Positions 49,381 through 59,782 of a stretch of DNA of 64,000 nt are shown piece after piece. Each line of letters starts with the position of its first letter. Position 1 is the first letter of the stretch. Origin of the DNA: Polynucleobacter sp. JS-JIR-II-50 (GTDB taxonomy: Bacteria; Pseudomonadota; Gammaproteobacteria; Burkholderiales; Burkholderiaceae). The stretch covers positions 124,001 through 188,000 of the forward strand of contig NZ_CP061307.1 in the NCBI RefSeq assembly GCF_018687895.1, given 5' to 3'. The notes beneath the pieces were generated by a model. That model made no database searches. It saw only the letters and a program-made list of their open reading frames with translations, and was not told where the DNA came from. Both the position numbers and the translations under genes were made by a program.

Positions 49381-50295
49381 ATGATGAAGCAACGCACCAT
49401 TGCCACTCCGGTTAAGACCGTGGGGATTGGCTTACATTCTGGTCGTAAGGTGATGATTTCCATTAAGCCTGCACCAGTAAATTCAGGGGTTCAGTTCGTG
49501 AGGGTGGATACACCCGAGCAGTCGGTTGTACCTGCAACTGCCTTAGCTGTATGTGATACAAGGCTTGCCTCGGTTATTCAAAAAGATGGTGTGCGTGTTT
49601 CTACAGTAGAGCATCTGCTTTCAGCCTGTGCTGGTCTTGGTCTTGATAATTTATTGATTGAGCTTGATGGTGAAGAAGTGCCCATCATGGATGGTAGCGC
49701 CGCTTCATTCTTATTCTTAATTGAATCAGCTGGTATTGCAGAACAAGATGCACCACGTCAATTTGTAGTGATTAAAAAACCAGTAGAGGTTCGCGAGAGC
49801 GACAAGCTTGCGCGCTTAGAACCATTCTTTGGGTTTAAGTTAGATTTCACGATTGACTTCAAGCATCCTGCGGTAGATAAAACAGGGCAACGTTTTGTGG
49901 TTGATTTTGCAGAACAAGCCTACCGCAGTGAAATTGGCCGCGCGCGGACTTTTGGATTTGCACATGAAGTAGAAGCATTACGCGAAATGGGATTGGCGCG
50001 TGGTGGTAGCTTGGATAACGCGATTGTTTTAGATGAGCACCGCATTTTAAATAACGAAGAACTTCGTTATGAGGATGAATTTGTGCGTCACAAAATATTA
50101 GATGCGATTGGCGATCTGTATCTGATTGGCCATCCTATTGTGGGAGCTTATATTGCCGAGAAATCAGGCCACGCTCTGAATAACGCACTTTTGCGTAAGC
50201 TTTTAGAAGACCCTAGTTCTTATGAAATCAGCTCTTTTGCTGAAAATAAGGCTCCAGGTGCCTACTCTCAAGAAAGCCAGCCTCTCTTTTTCTAA
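49381..50295 (+). CDS. lpxC: UDP-3-O-acyl-N-acetylglucosamine deacetylase
   Basis: A 304-residue zinc deacetylase, the committed step of lipid A synthesis. The zinc ligands are His78 in [15 protein letters not shown] and His237 and Asp241 in [17 protein letters not shown]; catalytic His264 is in [33 protein letters not shown] near 99 is another signature. The start is one of two consecutive ATGs. It converges with dciA, leaving 21 bases between stops. Confidence 0.97.
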   Translation: MMKQRTIATPVKTVGIGLHSGRKVMISIKPAPVNSGVQFVRVDTPEQSVVPATALAVCDTRLASVIQKDGVRVSTVEHLLSACAGLGLDNLLIELDGEEVPIMDGSAASFLFLIESAGIAEQDAPRQFVVIKKPVEVRESDKLARLEPFFGFKLDFTIDFKHPAVDKTGQRFVVDFAEQAYRSEIGRARTFGFAHEVEALREMGLARGGSLDNAIVLDEHRILNNEELRYEDEFVRHKILDAIGDLYLIGHPIVGAYIAEKSGHALNNALLRKLLEDPSSYEISSFAENKAPGAYSQESQPLFF

Positions 50296-50316
50296 GGGCG
50301 CTGAAGTAGTTTTGAG

Positions 50317-50814
50317 CTACTTTGGTTTATTTTTCAGCAGCTTCTCAATGGAGGAGCGTAAACCAGAGTCTGGCCCTAACTTCTCCAATAACGATTCCCA
50401 GGATTTTTTGGCAACCTCATTTAATCCTTTTGGCTTTTCACGCTGATCTTGGCGGGGCTTAACTTCCCAAGCGGGCGGAGCGGGTTTAACTCGCACTTTT
50501 ATTGCCTTACAAGGCAACCCAGATTTACTTAACTCATTGATTAGACTGGGTAATATTTGCTGTAAGCGACTGGCAATGCTAGCGCTACTGACCAGTAAAA
50601 ATAGCTCATCTTGTGAACCAGAACGCCAACCAGCTTCAATTTTTGGGCTCAGATGGTCTAAATCAAGCTTCGTTAAGGCTGAGTTGATGATTGTCTTGAG
50701 TTTGGCTAGATCTTCGGTTTTAGCCAAAATTCCCCCAAGACCATCAGATTCACGTAGGTAATCCATCCAGTCGTGAGCTGTAGGCTTGCGGGATGATTTA
50801 GGGCTAAAGTTCAT
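50317..50814 (-). CDS. dciA: DUF721 protein, DciA-type replicative helicase loader
   Basis: A 165-residue protein from the ATG at 50814 (a longer form from 50862 is open but would nearly touch the divergent secA start). Residues about 35-115 match the DUF721/DciA KH-like domain: LNSALTKLDLDHLSP-type region, then AGWRSGSQDELFLLVSSASIASRLQQILPSLINEL. A basic, Pro/Lys-rich tail follows. DciA interacts with DnaB in bacteria that lack DnaC or DnaI. Its place between lpxC and secA is the same as in pseudomonads and other proteobacteria. Confidence 0.78.
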   Translation of the reverse strand: MNFSPKSSRKPTAHDWMDYLRESDGLGGILAKTEDLAKLKTIINSALTKLDLDHLSPKIEAGWRSGSQDELFLLVSSASIASRLQQILPSLINELSKSGLPCKAIKVRVKPAPPAWEVKPRQDQREKPKGLNEVAKKSWESLLEKLGPDSGLRSSIEKLLKNKPK

Positions 50815-50868
50815 AAAAAATGGGGTTGCGGGTGATAAACTCAAGGACTTAATTTTCTTCAATATCCC

Positions 50869-53634
50869 ATGGTAATCGGTCTTCTTAAAACCCTGGTCGG
50901 CAGTCGTAACGACCGCCTCTTAAAACAGTATCGCAAAGTCGTTGCTAAGGTCGCCACTTTTGAGGCGAGCCTGCAATCTTTGGATGACTCTGCGCTTGCT
51001 GCAAAAACTGCAGAATTCAAGTCACGCCTTGCTGCTGGAGAGTCCTTAGATGACATCGCTGCAGAAGCATTTGCGGTGGTTCGTGAGGCTAGCGCACGCG
51101 TTATGAAGATGCGCCACTTTGATGCGCAGATTCTGGGTGGTCTAGCCTTGCATCAAGGCAAGATTGCCGAGATGGGCACAGGGGAAGGAAAAACCTTAAC
51201 GGCGACTCTTCCAGTCTATTTGAATGCTTTGACTGGTAAAGGTGTTCATGTTGTCACGGTGAATGATTATTTAGCGCAGCGTGATGCCGAATGGATGTCC
51301 AAGTTGTATAACTTCTTGGGTATGAAGGTAGGTGTGAATCTATCTCAAATGGATCACACTACTAAGCAAGAAGCTTATGCCGCTGATATTACATACGGCA
51401 CCAATAATGAATTTGGCTTCGATTACTTGCGCGACAATATGGTTCAGGATTTGGATCAGCGCGTGCAACGCGGTTTAGCTTATGCGATCGTTGACGAAGT
51501 CGACTCCATTCTGATTGATGAAGCTCGTACCCCATTAATCATTTCTGGTCAGGCTGAAGATCACACCGATCTTTATGTCAAGATAAATGCCCTGCCATCT
51601 CATTTAGAGCGTCAAATTGGTGAAGAGAAGGCTGATGGCACAGGTGTTGAGAAGCCAGGCGACTACTGGGTAGACGAGAAGTCTCAGCAGGTTTATTTGA
51701 CCGAACAAGGTCATGACAAAGCTGAGTCTGTATTGGTCCAATTGGGCGCTCTCAATGATGGCGATTCTCTTTACGCGCCACAAAATATTACTTTGATGCA
51801 TCACGTGTACGCTGCTCTGCGCGCACACACTCTATATCACCGCGATCAACAATACGTTGTCCAGAATGGTGAAGTCATCATCGTGGATGAATTTACTGGT
51901 CGTTTAATGCAAGGTCGTCGTTGGTCTGATGGATTGCATCAAGCTGTCGAAGCCAAAGAGGGCGTGCAGATTCAAAATGAGAATCAAACCCTAGCGACAA
52001 TTACTTTCCAAAATTATTTCCGCATGTATGGCAAGTTAGCCGGTATGACCGGTACTGCCGATACTGAGGCGTATGAATTTAAAGAAATCTACAACTTGGA
52101 AACAGTTGTGATTCCGCCAAATCGCATTAGCCAAAGAAAAGATAAGCAAGATCAGATCTACAAGTCATCTCGCGAACGCTATGACGCGGTGATTAAAGAT
52201 ATCGAAGATTGCTATGAACGTGGCCAACCAGTGCTGGTGGGTACCACTTCGATTGAAAACTCTGAGTTGATTGCGAACCTATTGGATCAACGTAAATTAC
52301 CGCATCAAGTTTTAAATGCAAAACAGCATGCTCGCGAAGCGGAAATTATTGCTCAAGCTGGCCGCCCAAAAATGATCACGATTGCTACTAATATGGCAGG
52401 CCGCGGTACTGATATCGTGCTTGGCGGTAATGTCGGCAAGCAGTCTTCTTTGATTGAGGCCGATAGCTCACTGGTTGATGCTGATAAAGCAGTCAAAATC
52501 AAGCAGTTGCAGGATGAGTGGCAAAGTATTCATGACCAAGTTCTCACTGCAGGTGGTTTGCATATCATCGGTACCGAGCGACACGAGAGTCGTCGTATCG
52601 ATAACCAACTAAGAGGTCGCTCGGGTCGTCAAGGTGATCCTGGCTCTTCCCGCTTCTACCTTTCATTGGATGATTCGCTGCTACGTATCTTTGCGGGCGA
52701 TCGTTTACGTGCTGTCATGGAGCGTCTCAAGATGCCCGATGGTGAGCCGATTGAAGCGGGCATGGTAACGCGCTCTATTGAGTCTGCTCAACGCAAGGTT
52801 GAGGGTCGCAACTTTGATATTCGTAAGCAATTGCTGGAATATGACAACGTTGCTAATGATCAGCGTAAAGAAACTTACCGCCTCAGGAATGAAGTGCTCG
52901 AGAGTGCTGATATTGGCGACTTAATTGCCAATTTGCGCGAAGATGTTTTGCGTTCCGTTTGCTCGGTTTATGTTCCCCTGGAGTCTATGGAAGAACAGTG
53001 GGACTTAACTGGATTAGAAAATGTTCTAGCCAGTGAGTGGGGTCTCACAATTGATCTCAGAAATTGGGTTGAAGGTGCCGAGACTGTAGATGATGCAGAA
53101 ATTGTTGACCGTGTATTGGATGCTGCTAGAGAGACCTACGATGCAAAGGTCGAACTCTCTGGACGTGAATCTTTTGCAGGCTTTGAGCGCTCTGTACTTT
53201 TGTATAGCTTAGATAGTCACTGGCGTGAACACTTGGCTGCTTTGGATCATTTGCGGCAGGGTATTCATTTGCGCGGTTATGCACAGAAGGATCCTAAGCA
53301 AGAGTACCGCCGCGAAGCATTTGAGCTGTATGGTGAATTGCTCAATATCATCAAGAATGATGTTGTGAAAAGCATCATGACTGTTCAGATTCGTAGTGCC
53401 AATGAATTAGATCAAGCATCCGAGTCGATGAATGATGATTTGGCTAAGCTTTCTGATGTTCAGTATCAGCATGCCGATCCTGAGAAAGAGGTGGCTGGAT
53501 CAACAGGTGATCGCGGCGCCGCTATTGATATTCAACCCGCACCTCTGCGCACAGGTCCAAAGGTAGGTCGCAACGATCCTTGTACGTGCGGTAGCGGTAA
53601 GAAGTATAAAAATTGCTGCGGTGCGTTGACTTAA
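50869..53634 (+). CDS. secA: preprotein translocase motor SecA
   Basis: A 921-residue DEAD-type ATPase driving export through SecYEG. Walker [15 protein letters not shown] starts at 102, [15 protein letters not shown] near 209-223 is Walker B, and the second ATPase fold has [16 protein letters not shown] near 505-520 and [22 protein letters not shown]. The C-terminal SEC-C zinc motif is C905-x-C907-x8-C916-C917, which binds SecB and zinc. Its length is typical for betaproteobacteria. It ends at a strong hairpin terminator. Confidence 0.98.
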   Translation: MVIGLLKTLVGSRNDRLLKQYRKVVAKVATFEASLQSLDDSALAAKTAEFKSRLAAGESLDDIAAEAFAVVREASARVMKMRHFDAQILGGLALHQGKIAEMGTGEGKTLTATLPVYLNALTGKGVHVVTVNDYLAQRDAEWMSKLYNFLGMKVGVNLSQMDHTTKQEAYAADITYGTNNEFGFDYLRDNMVQDLDQRVQRGLAYAIVDEVDSILIDEARTPLIISGQAEDHTDLYVKINALPSHLERQIGEEKADGTGVEKPGDYWVDEKSQQVYLTEQGHDKAESVLVQLGALNDGDSLYAPQNITLMHHVYAALRAHTLYHRDQQYVVQNGEVIIVDEFTGRLMQGRRWSDGLHQAVEAKEGVQIQNENQTLATITFQNYFRMYGKLAGMTGTADTEAYEFKEIYNLETVVIPPNRISQRKDKQDQIYKSSRERYDAVIKDIEDCYERGQPVLVGTTSIENSELIANLLDQRKLPHQVLNAKQHAREAEIIAQAGRPKMITIATNMAGRGTDIVLGGNVGKQSSLIEADSSLVDADKAVKIKQLQDEWQSIHDQVLTAGGLHIIGTERHESRRIDNQLRGRSGRQGDPGSSRFYLSLDDSLLRIFAGDRLRAVMERLKMPDGEPIEAGMVTRSIESAQRKVEGRNFDIRKQLLEYDNVANDQRKETYRLRNEVLESADIGDLIANLREDVLRSVCSVYVPLESMEEQWDLTGLENVLASEWGLTIDLRNWVEGAETVDDAEIVDRVLDAARETYDAKVELSGRESFAGFERSVLLYSLDSHWREHLAALDHLRQGIHLRGYAQKDPKQEYRREAFELYGELLNIIKNDVVKSIMTVQIRSANELDQASESMNDDLAKLSDVQYQHADPEKEVAGSTGDRGAAIDIQPAPLRTGPKVGRNDPCTCGSGKKYKNCCGALT

Positions 53635-53663
53635 GGGAGTGATCCACGGTTAATGGTGCTTGA

Positions 53664-53691
53664 ATGGCTCAGATAAATCTGAGCCATTTTT
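53664..53691 (+). terminator. rho-independent terminator after secA
   Basis: ATGGCTCAGA pairs perfectly with TCTGAGCCAT around loop TAAA, followed by TTTTTC. It separates secA from the molybdenum hydroxylase genes. Confidence 0.93.
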
Positions 53692-53807
53692 CTTGGTGGA
53701 ATCCCTAATTACAAGAATCCCCTCAGATTCTGTAGATCTGTCATGATTTGTAAGTGCAAAAATATTTGCTTTGTCTTTTACATCTCAAATTTAAATAAGG
53801 GGGCATT

Positions 53808-54266
53808 ATGGTCGTGTCTTTTACTCTCAACGGTAAAGCTGTTAATTTCGATGGGGATCCTGAAACGCCGATTCTCTGGGTCTTGCGCGACCATTTAGAT
53901 GTAACGAGTCCGAAGTATGGCTGTGGCGCAGGACTTTGTGGCGCCTGTACTGTTCATTTGGAGGGTGCCGCCATCCGTTCCTGCTCTACACCCATATCTG
54001 CTGCGGGCGGTAAGTCAGTTACCACACTCGAGGGTTTAACGGCAAAGGTTGGCAAAGCACTTCAAGATGCTTGGATCGAGTTCGATGTACCTCAGTGTGG
54101 ATATTGTCAGACTGGGCAAATGATGTCTGCAGCTGATTTATTGGCAAAGAAAAAACAGCCTAGTAGTGATGATATTAAAAATGCCATGAGCGGAAATATT
54201 TGTCGCTGCGGCACCTATTCCCGTATCGAAAAAGCAGTCAAACGTGCTGCAGATAAATTGGCATAA
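53808..54266 (+). CDS. iorA: (2Fe-2S) subunit of a molybdenum hydroxylase (IorA-like)
   Basis: A 152-residue protein with two [2Fe-2S] clusters. The plant-type site is C39, C44, C47 and C59 (YGCGAGLCGACTVH), and the second is C97, C100, C132 and C134 (PQCGYCQTGQ and NICRCGTYSRI). It passes electrons from the molybdopterin subunit to an external acceptor. It is followed by the large subunit after 14 bases. The substrate is not known; the symbol follows isoquinoline 1-oxidoreductase by family resemblance only. Confidence 0.9.
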   Translation: MVVSFTLNGKAVNFDGDPETPILWVLRDHLDVTSPKYGCGAGLCGACTVHLEGAAIRSCSTPISAAGGKSVTTLEGLTAKVGKALQDAWIEFDVPQCGYCQTGQMMSAADLLAKKKQPSSDDIKNAMSGNICRCGTYSRIEKAVKRAADKLA

Positions 54267-54280
54267 AGGATAAAGATCAT

Positions 54281-56404
54281 ATGAAAAATCAATCTTTAAA
54301 AAGCAACAGCCGTCGTCAATTTATTCAGCAAAGCGCTGCGCTTGGCGGTGCCTTTGTTGTTGGGATGCATCTGCCGATGACAAGTGAGGCTGCTGTAGGG
54401 GATGTTGCAAAGCCTGTCTTAGCAAACGCTTGGGTGCAAATTACCCCTAATAATCAAATTACGCTCATTTGTGCTCGCTCTGAGATGGGTCAGGACGTAT
54501 ATACCTCTTTGCCAGCTTTGCTAGCTGAGGAATTAAATTTACCTCTCTCAATGATTCGGGTTGAGATTGCTGGGGTTGCCCCTGTTTACATCAATGCGAT
54601 GTTGGGCGGGCAAATTACTGGAGGCTCAACTTCAGTTCGTGAGGCCTTCGATAAATTAAGAACTGCTGGAGCTGCAACTCGTATGGTCTTAATTCAGGCC
54701 GCAGCTCAACGTTGGAACGTGTCAGCTGCCGACTGTAAGGCTATGAATGGCAAGGTAACGCATTCAAGTGGCAAATCAGCTACCTACGGAGAATTGGCTG
54801 CAGATGCAGCTAAGTTGCCTCTTCCAGAAAAACCAGCCTTAAAGTCGCCTGCGAATTTTATGGTGATTGGCAAAGAAACAATGCGTCGCTTGGATACGCC
54901 AAGCAAGGTTGCTGGTAAGGCAGTTTATGGAATTGACGTCAAGATTCCAGGTATGGCAATTGCATCTTTAGCGCAGTGCCCTGTTATTGGAGGTACGCCT
55001 ACATCCTTTGATGCTTCCGCTGCAATGAAGGTGACTGGAGTGATTAAAGTTGTCCAGATTTCGGATGGTGTTGCAGTATTGGCTAAAGATTTTTATACGG
55101 CGCGTAAGGGTAGGGATGCCCTGAAAATTACCTGGAATGAAGGATCTAATGCGAATCTGAACAATGCTGTTGTTCGTAAGTCATTAGAGGATGGTTTATC
55201 TAAAAAGGGTGCTGTGATTAAAGCGGTGGGTGATTCTAATGCTACCGTTGTCAATGGCAAGCCGCTTAGTGCCCAATACTTTTTGCCATACTTAGCCCAC
55301 TCCACTATGGAGCCTGTGAACTGTTCTGCTGATGTATCTAATGGTAAGTGCAGAATTATTGGGCCAATTCAATTTCAGCAAGGTGGGCAGGCGGTAGCTG
55401 CTGCTGCAGCTGGAGTTAAGCCGGAAGATGTCACGATTGAAACTACCTTCCTGGGTGGTGGATTTGGCCGCAAGTTGGAGTTGGACTTTATTCGTCAGGC
55501 CGCTGAAATTTCTAAAGCCGCTGGTATGCCAGTCAAGATGCTTTGGACCAAGGAGGATGACATTACCCATGACTTCTATCGCCCTATGAGTATTCATAAA
55601 GTGGATGGGGTCTTGGGTGCCAATGGTCAGTTAGCTTCCTTGAAAGCCAAAATGGTTTCTCAGTCAGTGACTGCACGAGCCTTTCCTGGTTTTGTGAAAG
55701 ATGGTTTTGATCCATTCATGGTGGAAGGCTCGAACAATATTACTTATGAGATTCCCAATTTAGAAATTACTAACGTGATTACGGATACCGGGCTTCGAGT
55801 GGGTTATTGGCGCTCAGTCAGTAATGCGCTAAATGCATTTGCAATTGAGAGTTTCGTAGATGAGGCCGCTAAAGCTGCTGGGAAGGATCCCGTTGCATAT
55901 CGGATAGCATCTTTAGGCAAGCACCCTCGAGCAAAAGCCGTCCTTGAGTTGGCGGTGAAAAAGTCTGGATATGTGCCTGGTAGTAAGCGTTTTGGTGTTG
56001 CGCAGATGGAGTGTTATGACACTTATTCTGCTTGCATCCTTGAATTGGATTCTGCGGCTAAAGAGACTAAGGTTAAGAAAATTACTTTCGTTTCTGATTG
56101 CGGAATTACAGTACATCCTGACCAGGCAAGAGCGCAGCTCACTGGTGGCGTGATTTACGGCTTGAGTGCAGCCTTAAGCAATGAAATTACGATTGAGAAT
56201 GGCCGGGTTCAGCAGAATAACTTCAATAACTACCCCAGCTTGCGACAAAATCAAGTGCCTGTCGTTGAGGTGCATTTGGTGCCAAGTCAGGAGAAGCCGG
56301 GTGGCTTGGGTGAGGTTGGGGTGCCTTTAGTGGCCCCAGCTCTGGTCAACGCAATTGCTGCAGCAACTGGCAAGCGGATTCGGGAGTTGCCAATCAAGGC
56401 GTAG
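54281..56404 (+). CDS. iorB: molybdopterin-binding large subunit of an IorB-like hydroxylase, Tat-exported
   Basis: A 707-residue protein with a twin-arginine signal (SRRQFIQQSAALGGAFVV, RR at 11-12), so the enzyme is placed in the periplasm. GQITGGSTSVREAFDKLR near 108-125, HSTMEPVNCSADV near 339, TTFLGGGFGRKLELDF near 387-402 and the C-terminal GGLGEVGVPLVAPALVNA with its Glu match the xanthine-oxidase-type large subunit of the single-chain IorB type. No FAD subunit is encoded nearby, as expected for this class, which donates to a cytochrome or quinone. Candidate substrates are aldehydes or N-heterocycles. Confidence 0.88.
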   Translation: MKNQSLKSNSRRQFIQQSAALGGAFVVGMHLPMTSEAAVGDVAKPVLANAWVQITPNNQITLICARSEMGQDVYTSLPALLAEELNLPLSMIRVEIAGVAPVYINAMLGGQITGGSTSVREAFDKLRTAGAATRMVLIQAAAQRWNVSAADCKAMNGKVTHSSGKSATYGELAADAAKLPLPEKPALKSPANFMVIGKETMRRLDTPSKVAGKAVYGIDVKIPGMAIASLAQCPVIGGTPTSFDASAAMKVTGVIKVVQISDGVAVLAKDFYTARKGRDALKITWNEGSNANLNNAVVRKSLEDGLSKKGAVIKAVGDSNATVVNGKPLSAQYFLPYLAHSTMEPVNCSADVSNGKCRIIGPIQFQQGGQAVAAAAAGVKPEDVTIETTFLGGGFGRKLELDFIRQAAEISKAAGMPVKMLWTKEDDITHDFYRPMSIHKVDGVLGANGQLASLKAKMVSQSVTARAFPGFVKDGFDPFMVEGSNNITYEIPNLEITNVITDTGLRVGYWRSVSNALNAFAIESFVDEAAKAAGKDPVAYRIASLGKHPRAKAVLELAVKKSGYVPGSKRFGVAQMECYDTYSACILELDSAAKETKVKKITFVSDCGITVHPDQARAQLTGGVIYGLSAALSNEITIENGRVQQNNFNNYPSLRQNQVPVVEVHLVPSQEKPGGLGEVGVPLVAPALVNAIAAATGKRIRELPIKA

Positions 56405-56426
56405 TATCTGTAATGGGGTTTAACCA

Positions 56427-56461
56427 AAATAAAGCGCGCCTAGAAGGTGCGCTTTATTTTT
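56427..56461. terminator. rho-independent terminator after iorB
   Basis: AAAATAAAGCGC (56427-56437) pairs with GCGCTTTATTTT (56449-56460); GCC/GGT extends the stem inward to a five-base loop. A and T runs on the two flanks permit use in either direction. It lies only about 25 bases before argJ. Confidence 0.88.
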
Positions 56462-56486
56462 GAGCCTCATCTACAATTATCAGACT

Positions 56487-57722
56487 ATGACCGTTAACTT
56501 ACCCCTCCCCACAAAAGCCGAACTAAAGCCCATCAAAGGTTTTGAGATGGGCATCGCCGAAGCCGGTATCAAGAAGGCAAATCGCAAAGATTTATTGGTG
56601 ATGACTTTAGCTCCTGGTTCCCAGGTAGCTGGTGTTTTTACTCTAAATCGCTTTTGCGCTGCTCCAGTACAAGTTTGTCGCGAGCATTTGGCGCAAGAGG
56701 GTCGTAATGGTGAAATCCGAGCCCTTGTAGTGAATACCGGCAATGCTAATGCTGGGACTGGTGAATCTGGTATGAAACACGCCTTAGAAACCTGCGCAGC
56801 TTTGGCTAAGGATCTGAAGATTCATCCAGAGCAGATTTTGCCTTTTTCTACAGGCGTGATTCTTGAGTCGCTCCCGATTGAGAAAATTATTAGCGCTTTG
56901 CCAAAGGCAGTCTCAAACCTAGGCGAGGATAATTGGTTTGATGCGGCTGAAGCCATCATGACCACAGATACTCAGCCTAAAGCTACTTCAGAAACTGTAC
57001 AAACGCCTGCAGGAATGGTGACCATTACTGGTATCTGTAAGGGCGCTGGCATGATTCACCCCAATATGGCAACCATGCTGGGATTTATTGCTACTGATGC
57101 TGGATTTGCACCTGGCCTATTGAGCGGTCTTACTCGTGAGATAGCAGATCTTTCATTTAATGCGATCACTATTGATGGTGATACATCCACTAATGACTCT
57201 TTCATCATTATGGCGACGGGCCAGTCATCAGTGCAAATTCAATCAGCGAACGATCCTAGTTATGTGATCTTACGAGATGCATTAATTGCACTAGCTAGAA
57301 AGCTGGCGCAAATGATTGTGCGCGATGGCGAAGGTGCAACCAAATTTATGACGATCGAAGTGCTTGGTGGCAAGACTTCTGAGGAGTGCCGCCTGGTTGC
57401 AAAGGCAGTCGCCCATTCCCCTTTAGTAAAAACCGCTTTCTTTGCTAGCGACCCTAATTTAGGCCGCATCCTGGCAGCGATTGGCTATGCAGGTATCGCT
57501 GATTTAGATGTGAATCACGTACAAATGTGGTTAGGCGATGTTTGGGTTGCTAAAAATGGTGGACGCAATCCTGACTATCTCGAGGCTGATGGTCAGAGGG
57601 TCATGCAGGCCCCAGAAATCACCGTCAAGATTGACTTGGGCCGCGGCAACGCTACACAAACTATGTGGACTTGTGACTTGTCGCATGACTATGTATCTAT
57701 TAATGCAGATTACCGCTCATAA
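56487..57722 (+). CDS. argJ: bifunctional ornithine acetyltransferase/N-acetylglutamate synthase
   Basis: A 411-residue self-cleaving enzyme of the cyclic arginine pathway. [22 protein letters not shown] near 185-206 contains the autoproteolysis site; Thr196 of ATML becomes the nucleophile of the beta chain. [14 protein letters not shown] near 83-96 and [13 protein letters not shown] near 278 are conserved. The ATG at 56487 is chosen because the upstream frame runs into the terminator. It normally follows secA directly; here the iorAB pair and two terminators lie between. Confidence 0.95.
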   Translation: MTVNLPLPTKAELKPIKGFEMGIAEAGIKKANRKDLLVMTLAPGSQVAGVFTLNRFCAAPVQVCREHLAQEGRNGEIRALVVNTGNANAGTGESGMKHALETCAALAKDLKIHPEQILPFSTGVILESLPIEKIISALPKAVSNLGEDNWFDAAEAIMTTDTQPKATSETVQTPAGMVTITGICKGAGMIHPNMATMLGFIATDAGFAPGLLSGLTREIADLSFNAITIDGDTSTNDSFIIMATGQSSVQIQSANDPSYVILRDALIALARKLAQMIVRDGEGATKFMTIEVLGGKTSEECRLVAKAVAHSPLVKTAFFASDPNLGRILAAIGYAGIADLDVNHVQMWLGDVWVAKNGGRNPDYLEADGQRVMQAPEITVKIDLGRGNATQTMWTCDLSHDYVSINADYRS

Positions 57723-57737
57723 AAGACCCTCCAAAAT

Positions 57738-58595
57738 ATGAATGAAAAATTAGACCGTCTTTTAGACCATCTCGATACTTTTTTACCAAAGCCATTAACT
57801 GATGAGCAGTGGAAATCATCTACTGCATATAGATGGCGTCGGCGCGATAGTATCTTTGGCAGCATTGGATTTTTGCAGCCCGTAAAGTACGTGGCAGATA
57901 TTACTTTTGAGGATTTGCAGAATATTGATCGTCAGCGTGATGCCATACGCGATAACACCAAAAACTTTATTCAGAAAAAACCTGCCAACAATATTTTGTT
58001 GACTGGCGCTAGGGGAACTGGAAAGTCCTCATTGATCAAAGCGAGCTTGCATGAGTTTGCCAGCCAAGGCTTGCGGCTAGTTGAGGTTGAGAAAGAGCAT
58101 TTGGCTGATTTGGCTGACATTACCGAGCTTTTGGCTGAGCGTCCAGAGCGCTTCATTATTTTTTGCGATGACCTCTCCTTTGAGGAAGGTGAATCCGGCT
58201 ATAAGGCCATGAAATCAGCCTTAGATGGCTCTGTTTCTGCGCAAGTCGACAATATTTTGATTTATGCCACTTCTAATCGCCGTCATTTATTGCCTGAGTA
58301 TATGAAGGATAACGAGACCTACGTTCATAACGACGATGGTGAAATTCATCCTGGTGAAGTGGTTGAAGAAAAGATTTCTTTATCAGAGCGCTTTGGTCTT
58401 TGGTTGTCTTTTTACCCGCCAAAACAAGATGAGTATTTGGCGATCGTGGCGCATTGGTTGCAGCATTTTGGTTTAAGTGCTGGGCAAATTGAAGCGGCGC
58501 GTTCAGAAGCTTTAGTTTGGGCATTGGAGCGTGGCTCACGCTCAGGTCGCGTTGCTTGGCAATTCGCTAAGCATTGGGCTGGTTCAAAAGCTTAA
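57738..58595 (+). CDS. DUF815 family AAA-type ATP-binding protein
   Basis: A 285-residue P-loop protein. GARGTGKSSLIKA from 90 is Walker A and RFIIFCDDLSFEEGE near 136-150 is Walker B. IYATSNRRHLLPEYMKDN near 174-191 resembles sensor 1, and KISLSERFGLWLSFYPP near 211-227 is the DUF815 signature. The role is unknown; the fold suggests a clamp or loader-type ATPase. It sits between argJ and mutT as in other Burkholderiaceae, with 15 bases after argJ. Confidence 0.88.
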   Translation: MNEKLDRLLDHLDTFLPKPLTDEQWKSSTAYRWRRRDSIFGSIGFLQPVKYVADITFEDLQNIDRQRDAIRDNTKNFIQKKPANNILLTGARGTGKSSLIKASLHEFASQGLRLVEVEKEHLADLADITELLAERPERFIIFCDDLSFEEGESGYKAMKSALDGSVSAQVDNILIYATSNRRHLLPEYMKDNETYVHNDDGEIHPGEVVEEKISLSERFGLWLSFYPPKQDEYLAIVAHWLQHFGLSAGQIEAARSEALVWALERGSRSGRVAWQFAKHWAGSKA

Positions 58596-58605
58596 GATCT
58601 TTTTG

Positions 58606-59022
58606 ATGAGTGAAATCAAGCGCCCAGTTACTGAAGTAGCAGCAGGAATTTTGCTAGATTCTGAGGGGCGCTATCTTTTGGGGCAGAGACCTGAAGGCAA
58701 ACCCTACGCTGGTTATTGGGAAGTTCCAGGTGGAAAAATCGAAAAAGGGGAAACGGTTTTCGAGGCGCTTAAGCGTGAACTTCAAGAAGAGCTTGGTATT
58801 GATATTCAATCAAGTGAAGAGCTTACCGTTCTGGAGCATGATTACCCGCATGCCTATGTTCGCTTACATGTGAGCATTATTCGCGATTGGAGAGGGGTTC
58901 CCAAAGGTTGTGAGAATCAAGCCTTATCGTGGGAGTTGCTTGCTGCCGAAAAGCCTAGTGTTGAACCTTTATTGCCCGCCGCCTGGCCCATGCTGGAAAG
59001 GCTAAGAGCCCTTTTGACTTAA
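58606..59022 (+). CDS. mutT: 8-oxo-dGTP diphosphatase MutT (Nudix hydrolase)
   Basis: A 138-residue Nudix protein removing oxidised dGTP. The Nudix box runs 43-65 (G-x5-E-x7-R-E-L-Q-E-E-L-G-I), complete with its metal-binding Glu residues. PYAGYWEVPGG just before it is MutT-like, as is AVLEHDYPH-type TVLEHDYPHAYVRLHV near 81-96. The ATG at 58606 follows the ATPase by 10 bases. Its stop shares bases with the stop of convergent zapD. Confidence 0.9.
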   Translation: MSEIKRPVTEVAAGILLDSEGRYLLGQRPEGKPYAGYWEVPGGKIEKGETVFEALKRELQEELGIDIQSSEELTVLEHDYPHAYVRLHVSIIRDWRGVPKGCENQALSWELLAAEKPSVEPLLPAAWPMLERLRALLT

Positions 59023-59771
59023 AGCTGGCAGAGGGTGAGTTTGAATGGCACATCAGCATTCACCAACTGTGCTTTTTTATCGCGTTCGGACTTTAAGAAA
59101 CGCACTGAGAGCAAATATTTATTTGCGCTAATTTCAGAAAACATAGCGTCATCTTCTACGGCAATGCGCATTAATTGATAGACCTTGCCCGATGGAGCTT
59201 GCTGAAAAGAGCCATTGTGTGCGACTACATCTTTAGCCTCTCCTGATTGACGTAACAGTCGTAAAAATAATTGGCACGCCTCATGCCATGGCAAGAGTGG
59301 CCCAACATATTTTTCAAGCAATTCACGCCGCTCAGATGATGGACTATTTTTCCAGGCATGATAACTAGGCAAATCAATTGGACTGGTGCCGCCTGGAATA
59401 TTTAATCTAGTGCGAATCGCATTTAACCATTCACTCTCGGTAATCACGGAGTTGGGTCTGCCTGTTGATTGATTAATACTGCCGGCAACGGAATCAATTT
59501 CTGAAAGAGTTTGTGTCAGCGCCTCTTGATCAACTTTTTGGGATGACTTCAATCCATTGAGCATATATTTTTGACGCTCAAATTCTTTGAGTAGTAAAGA
59601 TTTAATATCACCGCGTGCACCAATGTCACCAAGATCAAACAAAACAGAGATGGCATTGTGGTGCAACTCTGGGTCATCAGAGCGGACAAAGTGGTTGAAG
59701 CGGGCGAACAAATACTCCAGTCGAAGCATGCTTCGAACTAATTCGTTAAAGGGGTATTCGTAGACAATCAC
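59019..59771 (-). CDS. zapD: cell division protein ZapD
   Basis: A 250-residue FtsZ-bundling protein (DUF1342). The N-terminal YEYPFNELVRSMLRLEYLFARF from 4, GDIKSLLLKEFERQK near 54-68 and the beta-rich C-terminal half with FLRLLRQSGEAKDVVAHNGSFQQ near 168-190 match ZapD. It cross-links FtsZ filaments at mid-cell, so it works with the ftsZ gene 11 kb away. In E. coli yacG follows zapD; here the space is absent and mutT abuts directly. It is the last gene of corC-pilB-pilC-pilD-coaE-zapD. Confidence 0.93.
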   Translation of the reverse strand: MIVYEYPFNELVRSMLRLEYLFARFNHFVRSDDPELHHNAISVLFDLGDIGARGDIKSLLLKEFERQKYMLNGLKSSQKVDQEALTQTLSEIDSVAGSINQSTGRPNSVITESEWLNAIRTRLNIPGGTSPIDLPSYHAWKNSPSSERRELLEKYVGPLLPWHEACQLFLRLLRQSGEAKDVVAHNGSFQQAPSGKVYQLMRIAVEDDAMFSEISANKYLLSVRFLKSERDKKAQLVNADVPFKLTLCQL

Positions 59772-59782
59772 AAGCCCATATT

